This document shows, piece after piece, positions 27,810-37,190 of a DNA stretch of 43,268 nt. The translations under genes were made by a program, and so were the position numbers. Within the stretch, counting starts at the first letter, position 1. Every line of letters starts with the position of its first letter. Source of the DNA: Patescibacteria group bacterium (GTDB lineage: Bacteria; Patescibacteriota; Patescibacteriia; Patescibacteriales; UBA12465); contig JARRBY010000003.1 in NCBI GenBank assembly GCA_029982795.1, positions 1-43,268 on the forward strand, given 5' to 3'. Below the pieces are notes generated by a model. It worked only from the letters and a program-made list of their open reading frames with translations, searched no databases and had not been told where the DNA came from.

Positions 27810-27813
27810 TTAT

Positions 27814-28968
27814 ATGAGAGTATATTTAGATAATGCGGCGACAACGCCTTTAGACCCTCGGGTTTTAAAAAAAATGTTACCTTATTTTACCGAAAAATTT
27901 GGTAATCCTGCTTCTATTCATGCCCTGGGACAAGAAGCTTTTATCGCTTTGGAAGAAGCAAGAGAAAAAGTTGCCAATATTTTAAAAGCCCCAAAAGATT
28001 CTCTGGTTTTTACTTCAGGAGCGACTGAATCAAATAATTTTATTATCAGAGGCCTTGCTTTAGCAAATAAAAATGAAAAAAGAAAACGGATTATTATTTC
28101 CGCAATTGAGCACCCTTGTGTTCGTGAAGCCGCCAGAAGATTAATGGTTGCGGGATATACTATTGATTATGTACCGGCTAATAAGGAGGGAATAGTGACT
28201 GCTAAGGCTTTAGAAAATCTAATAGGGGATGATGTTTTATTGGTTTCTGTTATGATGGTTAATAATGAAATTGGAACTATTCAGGATATCAAAAAATTAG
28301 CTACTATAGCCCATCGCTTTGGTGCTTATTTTCATAGTGACGCTGTTCAAGCCGTACCATATTTAAATATAGATATTAAGGCTTTAAAAGTAGATTTTTT
28401 AAGTTTATCAGCTCATAAGTTTTACGGACCAAAAGGAGTGGGCTTAGCTTATATTAATCCTGATATTAAAATGCAAGCTTTAATTGTTGGTGGTGGACAA
28501 GAAAATAATTTACGTTCCGGTACTCATAATTTACCCGGTATAATTGGTTTAAGTGAAGCGCTGTATTTAGCTTACCGGGAAAGAGATGAATATCTTAAAA
28601 GAATAAGTAAATTACAGAAATATTTTTGGGAAAAATTAAAACAAGAAATTCCTGAAGTTTTAATTAATGGTAGCTGGGAAAAAAGAGTTCCTGCTAATTT
28701 AAATGTGCGTTTTCGTTATATTGAAGGAGAAGCAATTTTAATGGATTTATCTCAAAAGGGAATTTGTGTTTCTACTGGTTCAGCTTGTTCTGCTTCAGAT
28801 TTAAGAGCTTCTTATGTTCTTAAAGAAATAGGATTAGATAAAAATTATTTAAATAGTAATATCCGTTTTTCATTTGGTCGTTTTACCACTAAAGCAGAGC
28901 TTGATTATACAATTAAGGCTTTAAAGCAAACGGTAAAAAGACTACGAGCTTTCTCTCCAATAAATTAA
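27814..28968 (+). CDS. iscS: cysteine desulfurase
   Basis: YLDNAATTPLDPRV, SGATESNN, LSLSAHKFYGPKG, STGSACSA. Confidence 0.95.
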   Translation: MRVYLDNAATTPLDPRVLKKMLPYFTEKFGNPASIHALGQEAFIALEEAREKVANILKAPKDSLVFTSGATESNNFIIRGLALANKNEKRKRIIISAIEHPCVREAARRLMVAGYTIDYVPANKEGIVTAKALENLIGDDVLLVSVMMVNNEIGTIQDIKKLATIAHRFGAYFHSDAVQAVPYLNIDIKALKVDFLSLSAHKFYGPKGVGLAYINPDIKMQALIVGGGQENNLRSGTHNLPGIIGLSEALYLAYRERDEYLKRISKLQKYFWEKLKQEIPEVLINGSWEKRVPANLNVRFRYIEGEAILMDLSQKGICVSTGSACSASDLRASYVLKEIGLDKNYLNSNIRFSFGRFTTKAELDYTIKALKQTVKRLRAFSPIN

Positions 28969-29037
28969 AATTATTTTCTTGATTTTATTAATAATTTATA
29001 GTATATTTAGAAAATATAAAAAATTAAGCATTGAAAT

Positions 29038-29511
29038 ATGTCATTAAATTATACGAAAAAAACCTTAGAACATTTTTTAAGGCCAAAAAATATTGGGAAA
29101 ATTGTGCATCCTGATGGTTATGCACAAATTGGTAATATGGTCTGTGGTGACCAATTAGACTTTTTTTTGAAGGTAAAGGAGGGAAAAATTATTGATGTAA
29201 AATTTCTTTCTTTTGGTTGTGCTTCAAATATCGCTACTGCCTCTATTTTAACGGAGAAAGTTAAAGGTATGACGATAGAACAAGCTAAAAAATATGCTTG
29301 GCAAGAAGTAGTTGATGATTTAGGAGGGTTACCTAAACAAAAATTGCACTGCTCCGTAATGGCAGTTCAAGGTTTAAAAAAGGCAATTTCCGATTATGAG
29401 GAAAAACAACAAGTGTTACCTAAAGTAAAAAAAACCAAGAAAAAGGAAGAAAAAACCAAGAAAAAAATAAGTGTAAAAAAATCAAGTTTAAAAAAAACCA
29501 AGAAAAAATAA
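29038..29511 (+). CDS. iscU: IscU/NifU-like Fe-S scaffold with Lys-rich C-terminal tail
   Basis: MVCGDQ, SFGCASNIATASILTE, KLHCSVMAV; tail KKTKKKEEKTKKK... Confidence 0.92.
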   Translation: MSLNYTKKTLEHFLRPKNIGKIVHPDGYAQIGNMVCGDQLDFFLKVKEGKIIDVKFLSFGCASNIATASILTEKVKGMTIEQAKKYAWQEVVDDLGGLPKQKLHCSVMAVQGLKKAISDYEEKQQVLPKVKKTKKKEEKTKKKISVKKSSLKKTKKK

Positions 29512-29520
29512 GATAATAAA

Positions 29521-29552
29521 AAACGCCCAACAATTAAGTTGAGCGTTTTTTG
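29521..29552. terminator. bidirectional terminator between convergent iscU and RRM gene
   Basis: aaacgc..caac / gttg..gcgttt stem with A and T flanks. Confidence 0.8.
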
Positions 29553-29571
29553 TTTTATCAAAGTTTTAGCA

Positions 29572-29829
29572 CTAGAATCTTTTTTCCATAGGACGAGCCT
29601 CATTGACGACAACGCGACGTCCGTCTAATTCTTGGTTGTTGTACATTTCAATGGCTTTGTCTGCTTCCGCATCATCTTCCATTTCCACGAAACCAAATCC
29701 TTTAGATCTTTGAGTCATTCTATCCTTAATAATGATAGCAGATAAAACTTTGCCGGCTTTTGAAAAAGCTTCATTTAAAGCTTCCTCAGTGGTCTTGAAA
29801 TTCAAGCCGCCGACGAATAATTTCTTCAT
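29572..29829 (-). CDS. RRM-domain RNA-binding protein
   Basis: KLFVGGLNF (RNP2), KGFGFVEM (RNP1). Confidence 0.93.
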   Translation of the reverse strand: MKKLFVGGLNFKTTEEALNEAFSKAGKVLSAIIIKDRMTQRSKGFGFVEMEDDAEADKAIEMYNNQELDGRRVVVNEARPMEKRF

Positions 29830-29932
29830 GTTTGTTTCTTTTTAGTTTACAAATGTAAGACGACCTTTTTTAGCAAAGAAAGGCCGAATCAGAGATACGC
29901 CCTTTCTTAAAAATTGCTTACCTACAAAAGTA

Positions 29933-29961
29933 AGTATAGGTGTTTTTTGTAATAATGTCAA
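29933..29961 (-). promoter_or_regulatory. promoter TTGACA-17-TATACT for the RRM gene
   Basis: Minus-strand tgtcaa 29956-29961 and agtata 29933-29938. Confidence 0.75.
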
Positions 29962-29965
29962 GGAT

Positions 29966-30652
29966 TTAAGAAATATTTACTTTTACCCCATGACTCATAG
30001 AAGAAGCGATCGTTATACCCTTAATAAAGGTTCCTTTAGCTGAACTTGGCTTAAGGCGACGAACCGCTTCAATAAAGACTTGAAAATTTTCTATTAATTT
30101 TTCGTCAGAAAAACTAAGTTTACCAATTACCGCATGGAGGTTACCGGTATCATCATTCTTAAAGCTTACTTTACCCTTTTTTAACTCAGAAATAGCCTTT
30201 ACGATATTTGGGGTAACAGTTTCATTTTTAGGGGAAGGCATTAATCCACGGGTACCTAAAATTTTAGCGATGACGGCTAAATTTTTCATTAAAGCCGGTT
30301 CTGCAACGGCAACTTGAAAATCAGTTTTTTCAGTTTTTTTAATTTCGGCAATCAATTCTTCACCGCCGACAAAATCAGCCCCAGCATCTTTAGCTAATTT
30401 TTCGTTTTCCGGAGAAACAAAAGCGGCGATTTTAATTGTTTTACCGGTACCATGAGGAAGGTTAACGGCGCCTCTAATTTGTTGATCACTTTTTTTAGTA
30501 TTAATTCCTAAATTTACATGTACCTCAACAGCGCCATCAAATTTAGCGGTACTGATTTTTTTTACAATTTCAATTGCTTCTTTAATGGGGTATTGTCTAT
30601 TTTTATCGTAAATAGTTGAAAAGTCTTTTTTGTTAATTTTTTTGTTTTCCAT
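29966..30652 (-). CDS. rplA: 50S ribosomal protein L1
   Basis: FDGAVEVHVNLGI, RGAVNLPHGTGK, RGLMPSPKN. Confidence 0.95.
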   Translation of the reverse strand: MENKKINKKDFSTIYDKNRQYPIKEAIEIVKKISTAKFDGAVEVHVNLGINTKKSDQQIRGAVNLPHGTGKTIKIAAFVSPENEKLAKDAGADFVGGEELIAEIKKTEKTDFQVAVAEPALMKNLAVIAKILGTRGLMPSPKNETVTPNIVKAISELKKGKVSFKNDDTGNLHAVIGKLSFSDEKLIENFQVFIEAVRRLKPSSAKGTFIKGITIASSMSHGVKVNIS

Positions 30653-30705
30653 AGTATTGTGGTGCAGGCGTAATGAATTATTACTCCCACATTATGATAA
30701 ATTAA

Positions 30706-31128
30706 TTATTTAATATCTACTCCCATTTGACGAGCAGTACCGGCAATAATTTTTTTTGCCGCTTCAAGATCACGAGCACTTAAGTCAGGCATCTTAATTT
30801 CGGCAATTTCCGTCAATTGTTTATCGGTAATTGAACCAACTTTTTCTGTCAGAGGTTTTCCTGATCCCTTTTTAATTCCGGCCGCTTTTTTGATCAATTC
30901 TGCCGCCGGAGTGGTTTTTAGAATAAAGCTGTAGCTTCTATCTTCATAAACGGTAATTTCAACCGGCACAATATTACCCATTTTGTCTTTTGTTTTATCA
31001 TTGAAATCTTTACAAAATTCTGCAATATTTAATCCGTGTTGTCCTAAAGCAGGACCAACTGGTGGAGCGGGATTAGCTTGTCCTCCGGCAATTTGTAATT
31101 TTATTTTTGTTTTTATTTTCTTAGCCAT
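30706..31128 (-). CDS. rplK: 50S ribosomal protein L11
   Basis: [27 protein letters not shown]. Confidence 0.97.
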   Translation of the reverse strand: MAKKIKTKIKLQIAGGQANPAPPVGPALGQHGLNIAEFCKDFNDKTKDKMGNIVPVEITVYEDRSYSFILKTTPAAELIKKAAGIKKGSGKPLTEKVGSITDKQLTEIAEIKMPDLSARDLEAAKKIIAGTARQMGVDIK

Positions 31129-31172
31129 ATAATATTATTTAATAGACGTAGAAGCACCGTCTGTTTTCATTA

Positions 31173-31718
31173 TTATCCTTTTTTAATTTGCAGAAAGTCT
31201 AATTCAACCGGAGTTTCGCGACCAAAAAGAGAAACAGATACTTTAACTTTACCTTTAGCTTCATCAATCGCTGTGACCTTTCCTTCCATATTCTTAAAGG
31301 GACCTTCATTAATTTTAACAGGGGAACCAATTTCAACATCAATTTGAAATTTAGGATCTTCAACCCCCATTCTTTTTTGCAAAGCTTTTACTTCAGCGTC
31401 ACTAATTGGAGTGGGAATAGTCCCACTGCCAATAAAACCGGTCACGTTAGGAGTGTTACGTACTATATACCAAGATTCATCAGTTACTATCATTTCTACT
31501 AAAATATAGCCCGGGAAGATTTTTTCTTCACTAACTTTTCTTTTTCCATTTTTAATTTTAATCTTTTTTTCAGTGGGGATTAAAACGTTAAAAATTTTAT
31601 CCTCCATATCCAAGGATTCCACTCTTTGTTTTAAATTTTGCGCCACATTTTCTTCGTATCCAGAATAAGTATGAATAACGTACCAGCGACGTCCTTGGTT
31701 TAAAAGTTGTTTAGCCAT
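31173..31718 (-). CDS. nusG: transcription termination/antitermination protein NusG
   Basis: RRWYVIHTYSGYEENV, FPGYILVEM, KOW region. Confidence 0.96.
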   Translation of the reverse strand: MAKQLLNQGRRWYVIHTYSGYEENVAQNLKQRVESLDMEDKIFNVLIPTEKKIKIKNGKRKVSEEKIFPGYILVEMIVTDESWYIVRNTPNVTGFIGSGTIPTPISDAEVKALQKRMGVEDPKFQIDVEIGSPVKINEGPFKNMEGKVTAIDEAKGKVKVSVSLFGRETPVELDFLQIKKG

Positions 31719-31754
31719 AAATTTATTTTAAAGCTATTTTAATGATTATTTTTT

Positions 31755-31934
31755 TTAAATTATCAGTTTAAAGCCGAGGTTAAAAATAAAGTCAAGTAAA
31801 CCCAGAAAAGCAGCCACTGATAAACTTATAATTATTACTAAGGTGGTATAACGGTAGGTTTCTTTTTTACTGGGCCAAGTTACCTTTTTCATTTCGGCAA
31901 TTGACTCTTTTATGTATTTTGTCAGTTTGTTCAT
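31755..31934 (-). CDS. secE: preprotein translocase subunit SecE (59 aa)
   Basis: Translated by hand: MNKLTKYIKESIAEMKKVTWPSKKETYRYTTLVIIISLSVAAFLGLLDFIFNLGFKLII; upstream of nusG; missing from ORF track. Confidence 0.93.
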   Translation of the reverse strand: MNKLTKYIKESIAEMKKVTWPSKKETYRYTTLVIIISLSVAAFLGLLDFIFNLGFKLII

Positions 31935-31992
31935 ATATAGGCAAAATTGGTAATTAAAAATGGCTGCAAGGCCACTTATATATCACGTATTA

Positions 31993-32021
31993 ATAATACA
32001 AAATAGTGCAATTTATGTCAA
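31993..32021 (-). promoter_or_regulatory. promoter TTGACA-17-TATTAT for secE-nusG-rplK-rplA
   Basis: Minus-strand tgtcaa 32016-32021, ataata 31993-31998. Confidence 0.75.
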
Positions 32022-32167
32022 GACTTGATTAAGACTTATTGATAAATAAAAAAAGCTTAATTTTGAGTATTAGGAAAATGAGAAAAACTAAACTTTTATT
32101 GCTTTTTTTGCTAAAAGCGGATAAAATAAAAACAATTGAGCAAATTATATATTTTTATTGCTAATTT

Positions 32168-33895
32168 ATGGTAAGCCCTAATTTAATTAGAAAACAAGTT
32201 AATGCTGAGCCTTTAGAATTTAATGATAATACAAAGAAATTATTTCAAATTATTTATTCTGAGGCTAATCGTAAAGAAGAGGAAGGGGAAAATGAACCTA
32301 AAATCAAAGTAGGGGAACTTATCTCTCACCTGTCTCTTTTCTATGAAAAAATTAGAAATGCGGTGCAGTATGATGAAGATCATTTATTGCGTAAAAATGC
32401 AATTTCTCGTATTTTACGTCGTCAAGTTATAATTGAAGGAGTAATCAAAGAGGTTGATAGTGAAAAATTATCCCAGCATCTTTTAACAGAACTTATTCGT
32501 GGCGGGTATCTTCCCAATAACGCTATTTTGGAAAAAAAAATAGCAGAAATTTCTGTTCTTTTAGATAAATATCTCCAATTAAAAGATGAGGTAATTTCAA
32601 ACATTAATTCTGTTTTAAATGCTAAAACCAATATTAGCAGTGCCAATAAATTATTACAAAAGAAAAACAATGTTATTCGTTGGTTGTTAAATTTAGCCGC
32701 TTGTGAAATTGAAGAAAATTTAAATCCTAATCGTGTTAAAAAGATAATCGTTGGAAACATGTTTGACGTTTTATGTCATGATATAGCTCTACCTAGTAAT
32801 TCACCTTATAGCCAAGATTTAGAAATACAAATTTATTTAAGTATTGGACGTAAATTTCTCAAGCTGGATAAGGACATGTTAAGTTTTGTTTTATTTAAAT
32901 ATTACAACGAAAATTGGTTAGATTTGAATAAAATTAGTGATAAAGAAGAAAAGAAAAGAGAAATTAAAAAGATTGCCCAGCGTTTTGATGCTTTAGATGC
33001 TAAAATTAATCAACAATTAAATCATAGTCTTTCTCGAGATTTGGATAAAATTGTTCGTCGTTATGCTCTTTATTTTACTATTTTAACGGAGGCAATTTCA
33101 GAAAATCCAGTTCAAGCTTATAAATTGGCTCAGGAAGGAGAAAAACCATTTTCGCAACTGATTGCTAAAATCTGTAATAATAAATATAAAAATGCTAAAT
33201 CCCGACTGTGGCGCGCGGGTTTAAGAAGTATTATTTATATATTTTTAACAAAATCAGTATTTGTTCTTTTAATAGAAGTTCCGGCTATTAAGTGGTTTGG
33301 TGAAAATCTTAATATTTTAACACTGGCGATAAACATTTCTTTTCCCGCAATCTTGCTTCTTTTCATTATTTTGTTTACCAGAAAGCCGGGTAGCAATAAT
33401 ACGGATAAAATTATAGCCGGAATTAAGCAGGTAACCTTGGTGGGTAAAGAGAATAAACAGCCAATCTATATTAAACCTAAACGTAAACGTCGTTTTTTAA
33501 CTAATTTGATTTTTAATCTGATTTATACTACTGCTTTTATCTTTTCTCTTTACTTAATTATCAATGTCTTAACGGCAATTAATTTTACTTGGGTGAGTAT
33601 AATAATATTTTTATTCTTTCTTGCCTTTGTCAGTTTCTTTAGCATTATTGTTACTCGTGGAATTAGAGAATTAATGATAGTAGAGCGGCAAGAAAATATT
33701 GTCACTTTTTTGGTAGATTTATTTTATATGCCCATTATTTTAGTAGGTCGCTGGTTATCAGGGAACATGTCTCGTATTAATGTCTTTATTTTCTTTTTTG
33801 ATTTTATTATTGAAGCCCCGTTTAAGATTTTAGTGGATGTAGCCGAAGATTGGACACGTTATATCAGAGAAAGACGAGATAACATGGAATCATAA
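32168..33895 (+). CDS. large hypothetical protein with C-terminal TM helices
   Basis: ORF; soluble helical N-terminus, about 4 TM segments. Confidence 0.7.
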   Translation: MVSPNLIRKQVNAEPLEFNDNTKKLFQIIYSEANRKEEEGENEPKIKVGELISHLSLFYEKIRNAVQYDEDHLLRKNAISRILRRQVIIEGVIKEVDSEKLSQHLLTELIRGGYLPNNAILEKKIAEISVLLDKYLQLKDEVISNINSVLNAKTNISSANKLLQKKNNVIRWLLNLAACEIEENLNPNRVKKIIVGNMFDVLCHDIALPSNSPYSQDLEIQIYLSIGRKFLKLDKDMLSFVLFKYYNENWLDLNKISDKEEKKREIKKIAQRFDALDAKINQQLNHSLSRDLDKIVRRYALYFTILTEAISENPVQAYKLAQEGEKPFSQLIAKICNNKYKNAKSRLWRAGLRSIIYIFLTKSVFVLLIEVPAIKWFGENLNILTLAINISFPAILLLFIILFTRKPGSNNTDKIIAGIKQVTLVGKENKQPIYIKPKRKRRFLTNLIFNLIYTTAFIFSLYLIINVLTAINFTWVSIIIFLFFLAFVSFFSIIVTRGIRELMIVERQENIVTFLVDLFYMPIILVGRWLSGNMSRINVFIFFFDFIIEAPFKILVDVAEDWTRYIRERRDNMES

Positions 33896-33896
33896 T

Positions 33897-34598
33897 ATGA
33901 GTGCTTTACTAAGCGTTGTTGCCACGCCTATTGGCAACCGAGAGGATATTACTCTAAGAGCCCTGCGGGTTTTTCGGGAAGCGGACTTAATTTTATGTGA
34001 GGATACTCGTGTTGCTAAAAAATTGCTTGCTTATTATGAAATAAAAACACCTCTTCTTTCCTATCACCAACATTCTGATAATTTAAAAACTGAAAAAATT
34101 AAGGAACTTCTAAAAGCAGGGAATAAGTTAGCTTTAATAAGTGATGCCGGTACGCCAGGTGTGTCTGATCCGGGTAGCAAATTAATTTCCCAATTACGAG
34201 AAACTAAAGATTTGGATCTTAAAATGGAAATAATTCCTGGTCCTTCCGCTTTAACCGCTGCTTTATCACTAGCCGGGACAGGTTTTGATCGTTTCATTTT
34301 CTTAGGCTTTCTGCCACACAAGAAGGGAAGACAAACTTTTATATCTCAAATTATTAATTCAAAAATGTCTTTTGTCCTTTATGAATCCAAGCATCGTCTC
34401 CTTAAATTACTTCAGGAGTTAAGTCGGGCGAGTGAATTGGTGGGAGCAAAAAAAGAACTTTTAATATTTCGAGAAATTAGTAAATTGCACGAAAGTGTTT
34501 ATAAAGGAGAGCCTGATGTATTACTGACAGATTTACAAAAAGATGCTAATAATTTAAAAGGAGAATTTGTCGTTTTAATAAAGGATAAAAATAGATAA
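33897..34598 (+). CDS. rsmI: 16S rRNA (cytidine1402-2'-O)-methyltransferase
   Basis: LSVVATPIGNREDITLRALR, LISDAGTPGVSDPG, IPGPSALTAAL. Confidence 0.95.
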   Translation: MSALLSVVATPIGNREDITLRALRVFREADLILCEDTRVAKKLLAYYEIKTPLLSYHQHSDNLKTEKIKELLKAGNKLALISDAGTPGVSDPGSKLISQLRETKDLDLKMEIIPGPSALTAALSLAGTGFDRFIFLGFLPHKKGRQTFISQIINSKMSFVLYESKHRLLKLLQELSRASELVGAKKELLIFREISKLHESVYKGEPDVLLTDLQKDANNLKGEFVVLIKDKNR

Positions 34599-34611
34599 AA
34601 TTTTAAAAATT

Positions 34612-36054
34612 ATGTCAGAAAAAGAATATTTTTATATCACCACCACTTTGCCGTATATTAATTCCGAGCCTCACATTGGTTTTGCCGCTGAGATTATTAA
34701 GGCTGATGTAATTGCTCGTTATCAGAGACAACAAGGAAAACATGTTTTTTTTAACACCGGTACCGATGAACATGGTTTAAAAGTCTACCAAAAAGCGCAA
34801 GCGGAAGGCTTGTCTGTAGCTGAATATTGTGATAAATATTCTGCTAAATTTAAGCCACTTAAGGAAAAGTTAAACCTTTCTTATAATAAATTTATTAGGA
34901 CGACAGATGCTTCTCATCAGGCAGCGGTTCAAGAATTTTGGCGACGTTGTTTTAATCAAGGCGATATTTATAAAAAGAAATATGAGGTTAAATATTGTGT
35001 TGGGTGTGAAATGGAAAAAACCGATTCTGAACTAGAAAATGGTTTTTGTCCTCTTCATCCGGGACAAAAATTAGAATTAATTGCTGAAGAAAATTATTTT
35101 TTTCGTTTTTCCAAGTATCAAAAACAATTACTTGCGCTTTATAAGCAAGATAATTTTATCATTCCTGCTTCTCGTCAAAAAGAAATTAATAATTTTGTTG
35201 CTTCGGGATTAAAAGATTTTAGTATCTCTCGTCAAAGAGAAAAAATGCCTCACGGTGTGCCGGTTCCTAATGATGATAGCCAAGTCGTATATGTTTGGTT
35301 TGACGCTTTAGTTAATTATATTTCCACTCTTGGTTGGCCTCAAACTGAGAGTAATTTTGCTAAATATTGGCCAGCGGTTCAAGTTTGCGGTAAAGATAAT
35401 CTCCGTCCACAAGCAGCGATGTGGCAAGCCATGTTAATGTCGGCGGGAATTAAACCTTCAAAACAAATTTTAGTTTTTGGTTTTCTAACTAATAATGGTC
35501 AAAAAATTGGTAAAAGTTTAGGAAATACAATAGATCCCTACAGTTTAGTTGAAAAATACGGTAGCGATGCTTTGCGCTATTACTTATTAGCCGAAATTTC
35601 AACCTTTGCTGATGGTGATTATTCCGAAGATAAATTTATTACCCGTTATAATGCTGATTTGGCTAATGGTTTGGGTAATTTAGTAGCCCGAGTAGCTAAT
35701 TTATTAGAAAAAAATGAAATTAAAACTAAGTTAAAACCTGATTTAACATTCACTGATATTAAAAAAACCGTAACACTTTTTGAAAAATCAATGGCTAATT
35801 ATCATTTTAATGAAGCCCTGCAAATTATTTGGGAAAAAATAAGCGAACTTAATGAAAGTTTAAGCACTCAAGCCCCTTGGAAATTAGAAGATAGAGCAGC
35901 TATCGCTTCTGTTTTAATTCCGTTAGCACAAGATATAATAAACCTTGCTTATTTATTGGAACCATTTATACCACTTACAGCGGTTAAAATTAATACTCAA
36001 TTTCAAATGAATCAAATTAAAAAAGGGGAAGCCTTATTTCCTCGTTTAAATTAA
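34612..36054 (+). CDS. metG: methionyl-tRNA synthetase (short form)
   Basis: TTTLPYINSEPHIGFA, GTDEHGLKV, NNGQKIGKSLGNTIDP. Confidence 0.95.
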   Translation: MSEKEYFYITTTLPYINSEPHIGFAAEIIKADVIARYQRQQGKHVFFNTGTDEHGLKVYQKAQAEGLSVAEYCDKYSAKFKPLKEKLNLSYNKFIRTTDASHQAAVQEFWRRCFNQGDIYKKKYEVKYCVGCEMEKTDSELENGFCPLHPGQKLELIAEENYFFRFSKYQKQLLALYKQDNFIIPASRQKEINNFVASGLKDFSISRQREKMPHGVPVPNDDSQVVYVWFDALVNYISTLGWPQTESNFAKYWPAVQVCGKDNLRPQAAMWQAMLMSAGIKPSKQILVFGFLTNNGQKIGKSLGNTIDPYSLVEKYGSDALRYYLLAEISTFADGDYSEDKFITRYNADLANGLGNLVARVANLLEKNEIKTKLKPDLTFTDIKKTVTLFEKSMANYHFNEALQIIWEKISELNESLSTQAPWKLEDRAAIASVLIPLAQDIINLAYLLEPFIPLTAVKINTQFQMNQIKKGEALFPRLN

Positions 36055-36059
36055 AATTT

Positions 36060-36575
36060 ATGTCTATTTTGGATTTAATTTTAGTTGCTTTTCTGGCTTT
36101 TGCTTTCTTTTATGGTTTTAAAAAAGGTTTAATTCGTTCTTTAGGCAGAATTGTCGGGCTTATAATTGGTATTTATATTTCTTCCCACTATTATCTTAAT
36201 TTTTATTTGTGGGGACAGGATTTACTAAATATTAATGAAAATGTTGAAAAAATAATTGCTTTTATTATTTTATTTATTGCCGTTATTCAAATTAGTAATT
36301 TAATATTTTATCTAATTGAAAAAACCTTTAAATTAATTGCTTTTATCCCTGGTAGTAAATATATTAATAATATTTTAGGCGGTATTTTAGGGTTAGCGGA
36401 AAATGCACTTTTTTTAGGTACAATTTTTTATGTTTCAGCTCGTTATCTTGCTCTTAGTGAACGTTTTTCCGATATAGCTAATGATTCAATTGTCTTGCCT
36501 TGGCTTAATAAAACAGTGGAAATTATTTTACCCCTTTTACCGCAAGCGTTAAAAACTATTCAAACTATTATCTAA
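36060..36575 (+). CDS. CvpA family membrane protein
   Basis: LDLILVAFLAFAFFYGFKKGLIRSLGRIVGLIIG. Confidence 0.82.
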   Translation: MSILDLILVAFLAFAFFYGFKKGLIRSLGRIVGLIIGIYISSHYYLNFYLWGQDLLNINENVEKIIAFIILFIAVIQISNLIFYLIEKTFKLIAFIPGSKYINNILGGILGLAENALFLGTIFYVSARYLALSERFSDIANDSIVLPWLNKTVEIILPLLPQALKTIQTII

Positions 36576-36576
36576 T

Positions 36577-37170
36577 ATGAATTATCAGTATAAGGCTTTA
36601 ACATCACTGACAGCTAATGATATTAGTTTTATTGTTAGTTTATTAAAGAAAGATAAAGTTTTGGTTCTTCCCACTGACACTATCTATGGTCTTAGTTGTC
36701 GAGCAAGCAGTTACAAGGCTTTTACTAAAATTAGGAGGCTTAAAAATCGCCCTGATTATAAACCTTTTATTCTTTTAATTTCTGATTTGGAAATGGCTAA
36801 TCAATTAGCTGATATTAAACCTGAAAAATTAAAAGAAATTAAAAAAATTTGGCAAACAAGCGAACCTACTACCATTATTTTAAAGGGACAAAAATCAGTT
36901 TTACCGTTTTTAAAAAGTAAAGCGGGTAATATTTCTTTGCGTTTGCCTAAATCTGATTTTTTAATTAAAATAATAAAAGAACTGGGCGAACCTTTAATTT
37001 CAACCAGTTTGAATTTAAGCGGTCAACCCGCTTTAAAAACAGTAAAAGAGCTTGATATGATTTTTCCCGCTAATTTATTACCAGACTTTGTTTTTGATAG
37101 CGGTGTTCTTGATAGGCCCCCTTCTAAAATAATTGATTATAGCGGGAATAAACCTTTTCAAGTTCGTTAA
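36577..37170 (+). CDS. Sua5/YrdC family threonylcarbamoyl-AMP synthase
   Basis: LVLPTDTIYGLSCRA, KIRRLKNRPDYKPFILL, ISTSLNLSGQPA. Confidence 0.92.
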   Translation: MNYQYKALTSLTANDISFIVSLLKKDKVLVLPTDTIYGLSCRASSYKAFTKIRRLKNRPDYKPFILLISDLEMANQLADIKPEKLKEIKKIWQTSEPTTIILKGQKSVLPFLKSKAGNISLRLPKSDFLIKIIKELGEPLISTSLNLSGQPALKTVKELDMIFPANLLPDFVFDSGVLDRPPSKIIDYSGNKPFQVR

Positions 37171-37190
37171 TTTAAAAAAATAATAAAACT

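Noticed and set aside
29394-29612. Minus-strand ORF 29394-29612
   Set aside because: Antisense to the Lys-rich iscU tail and terminator; Phe/Leu-rich translation is an artefact of AAA/AAG runs.
30653-30705. Possible L1-binding regulatory hairpin between rplK and rplA
   Set aside because: Only a weak gtgg...ccac pairing; not enough similarity to a known L1 operator to claim.
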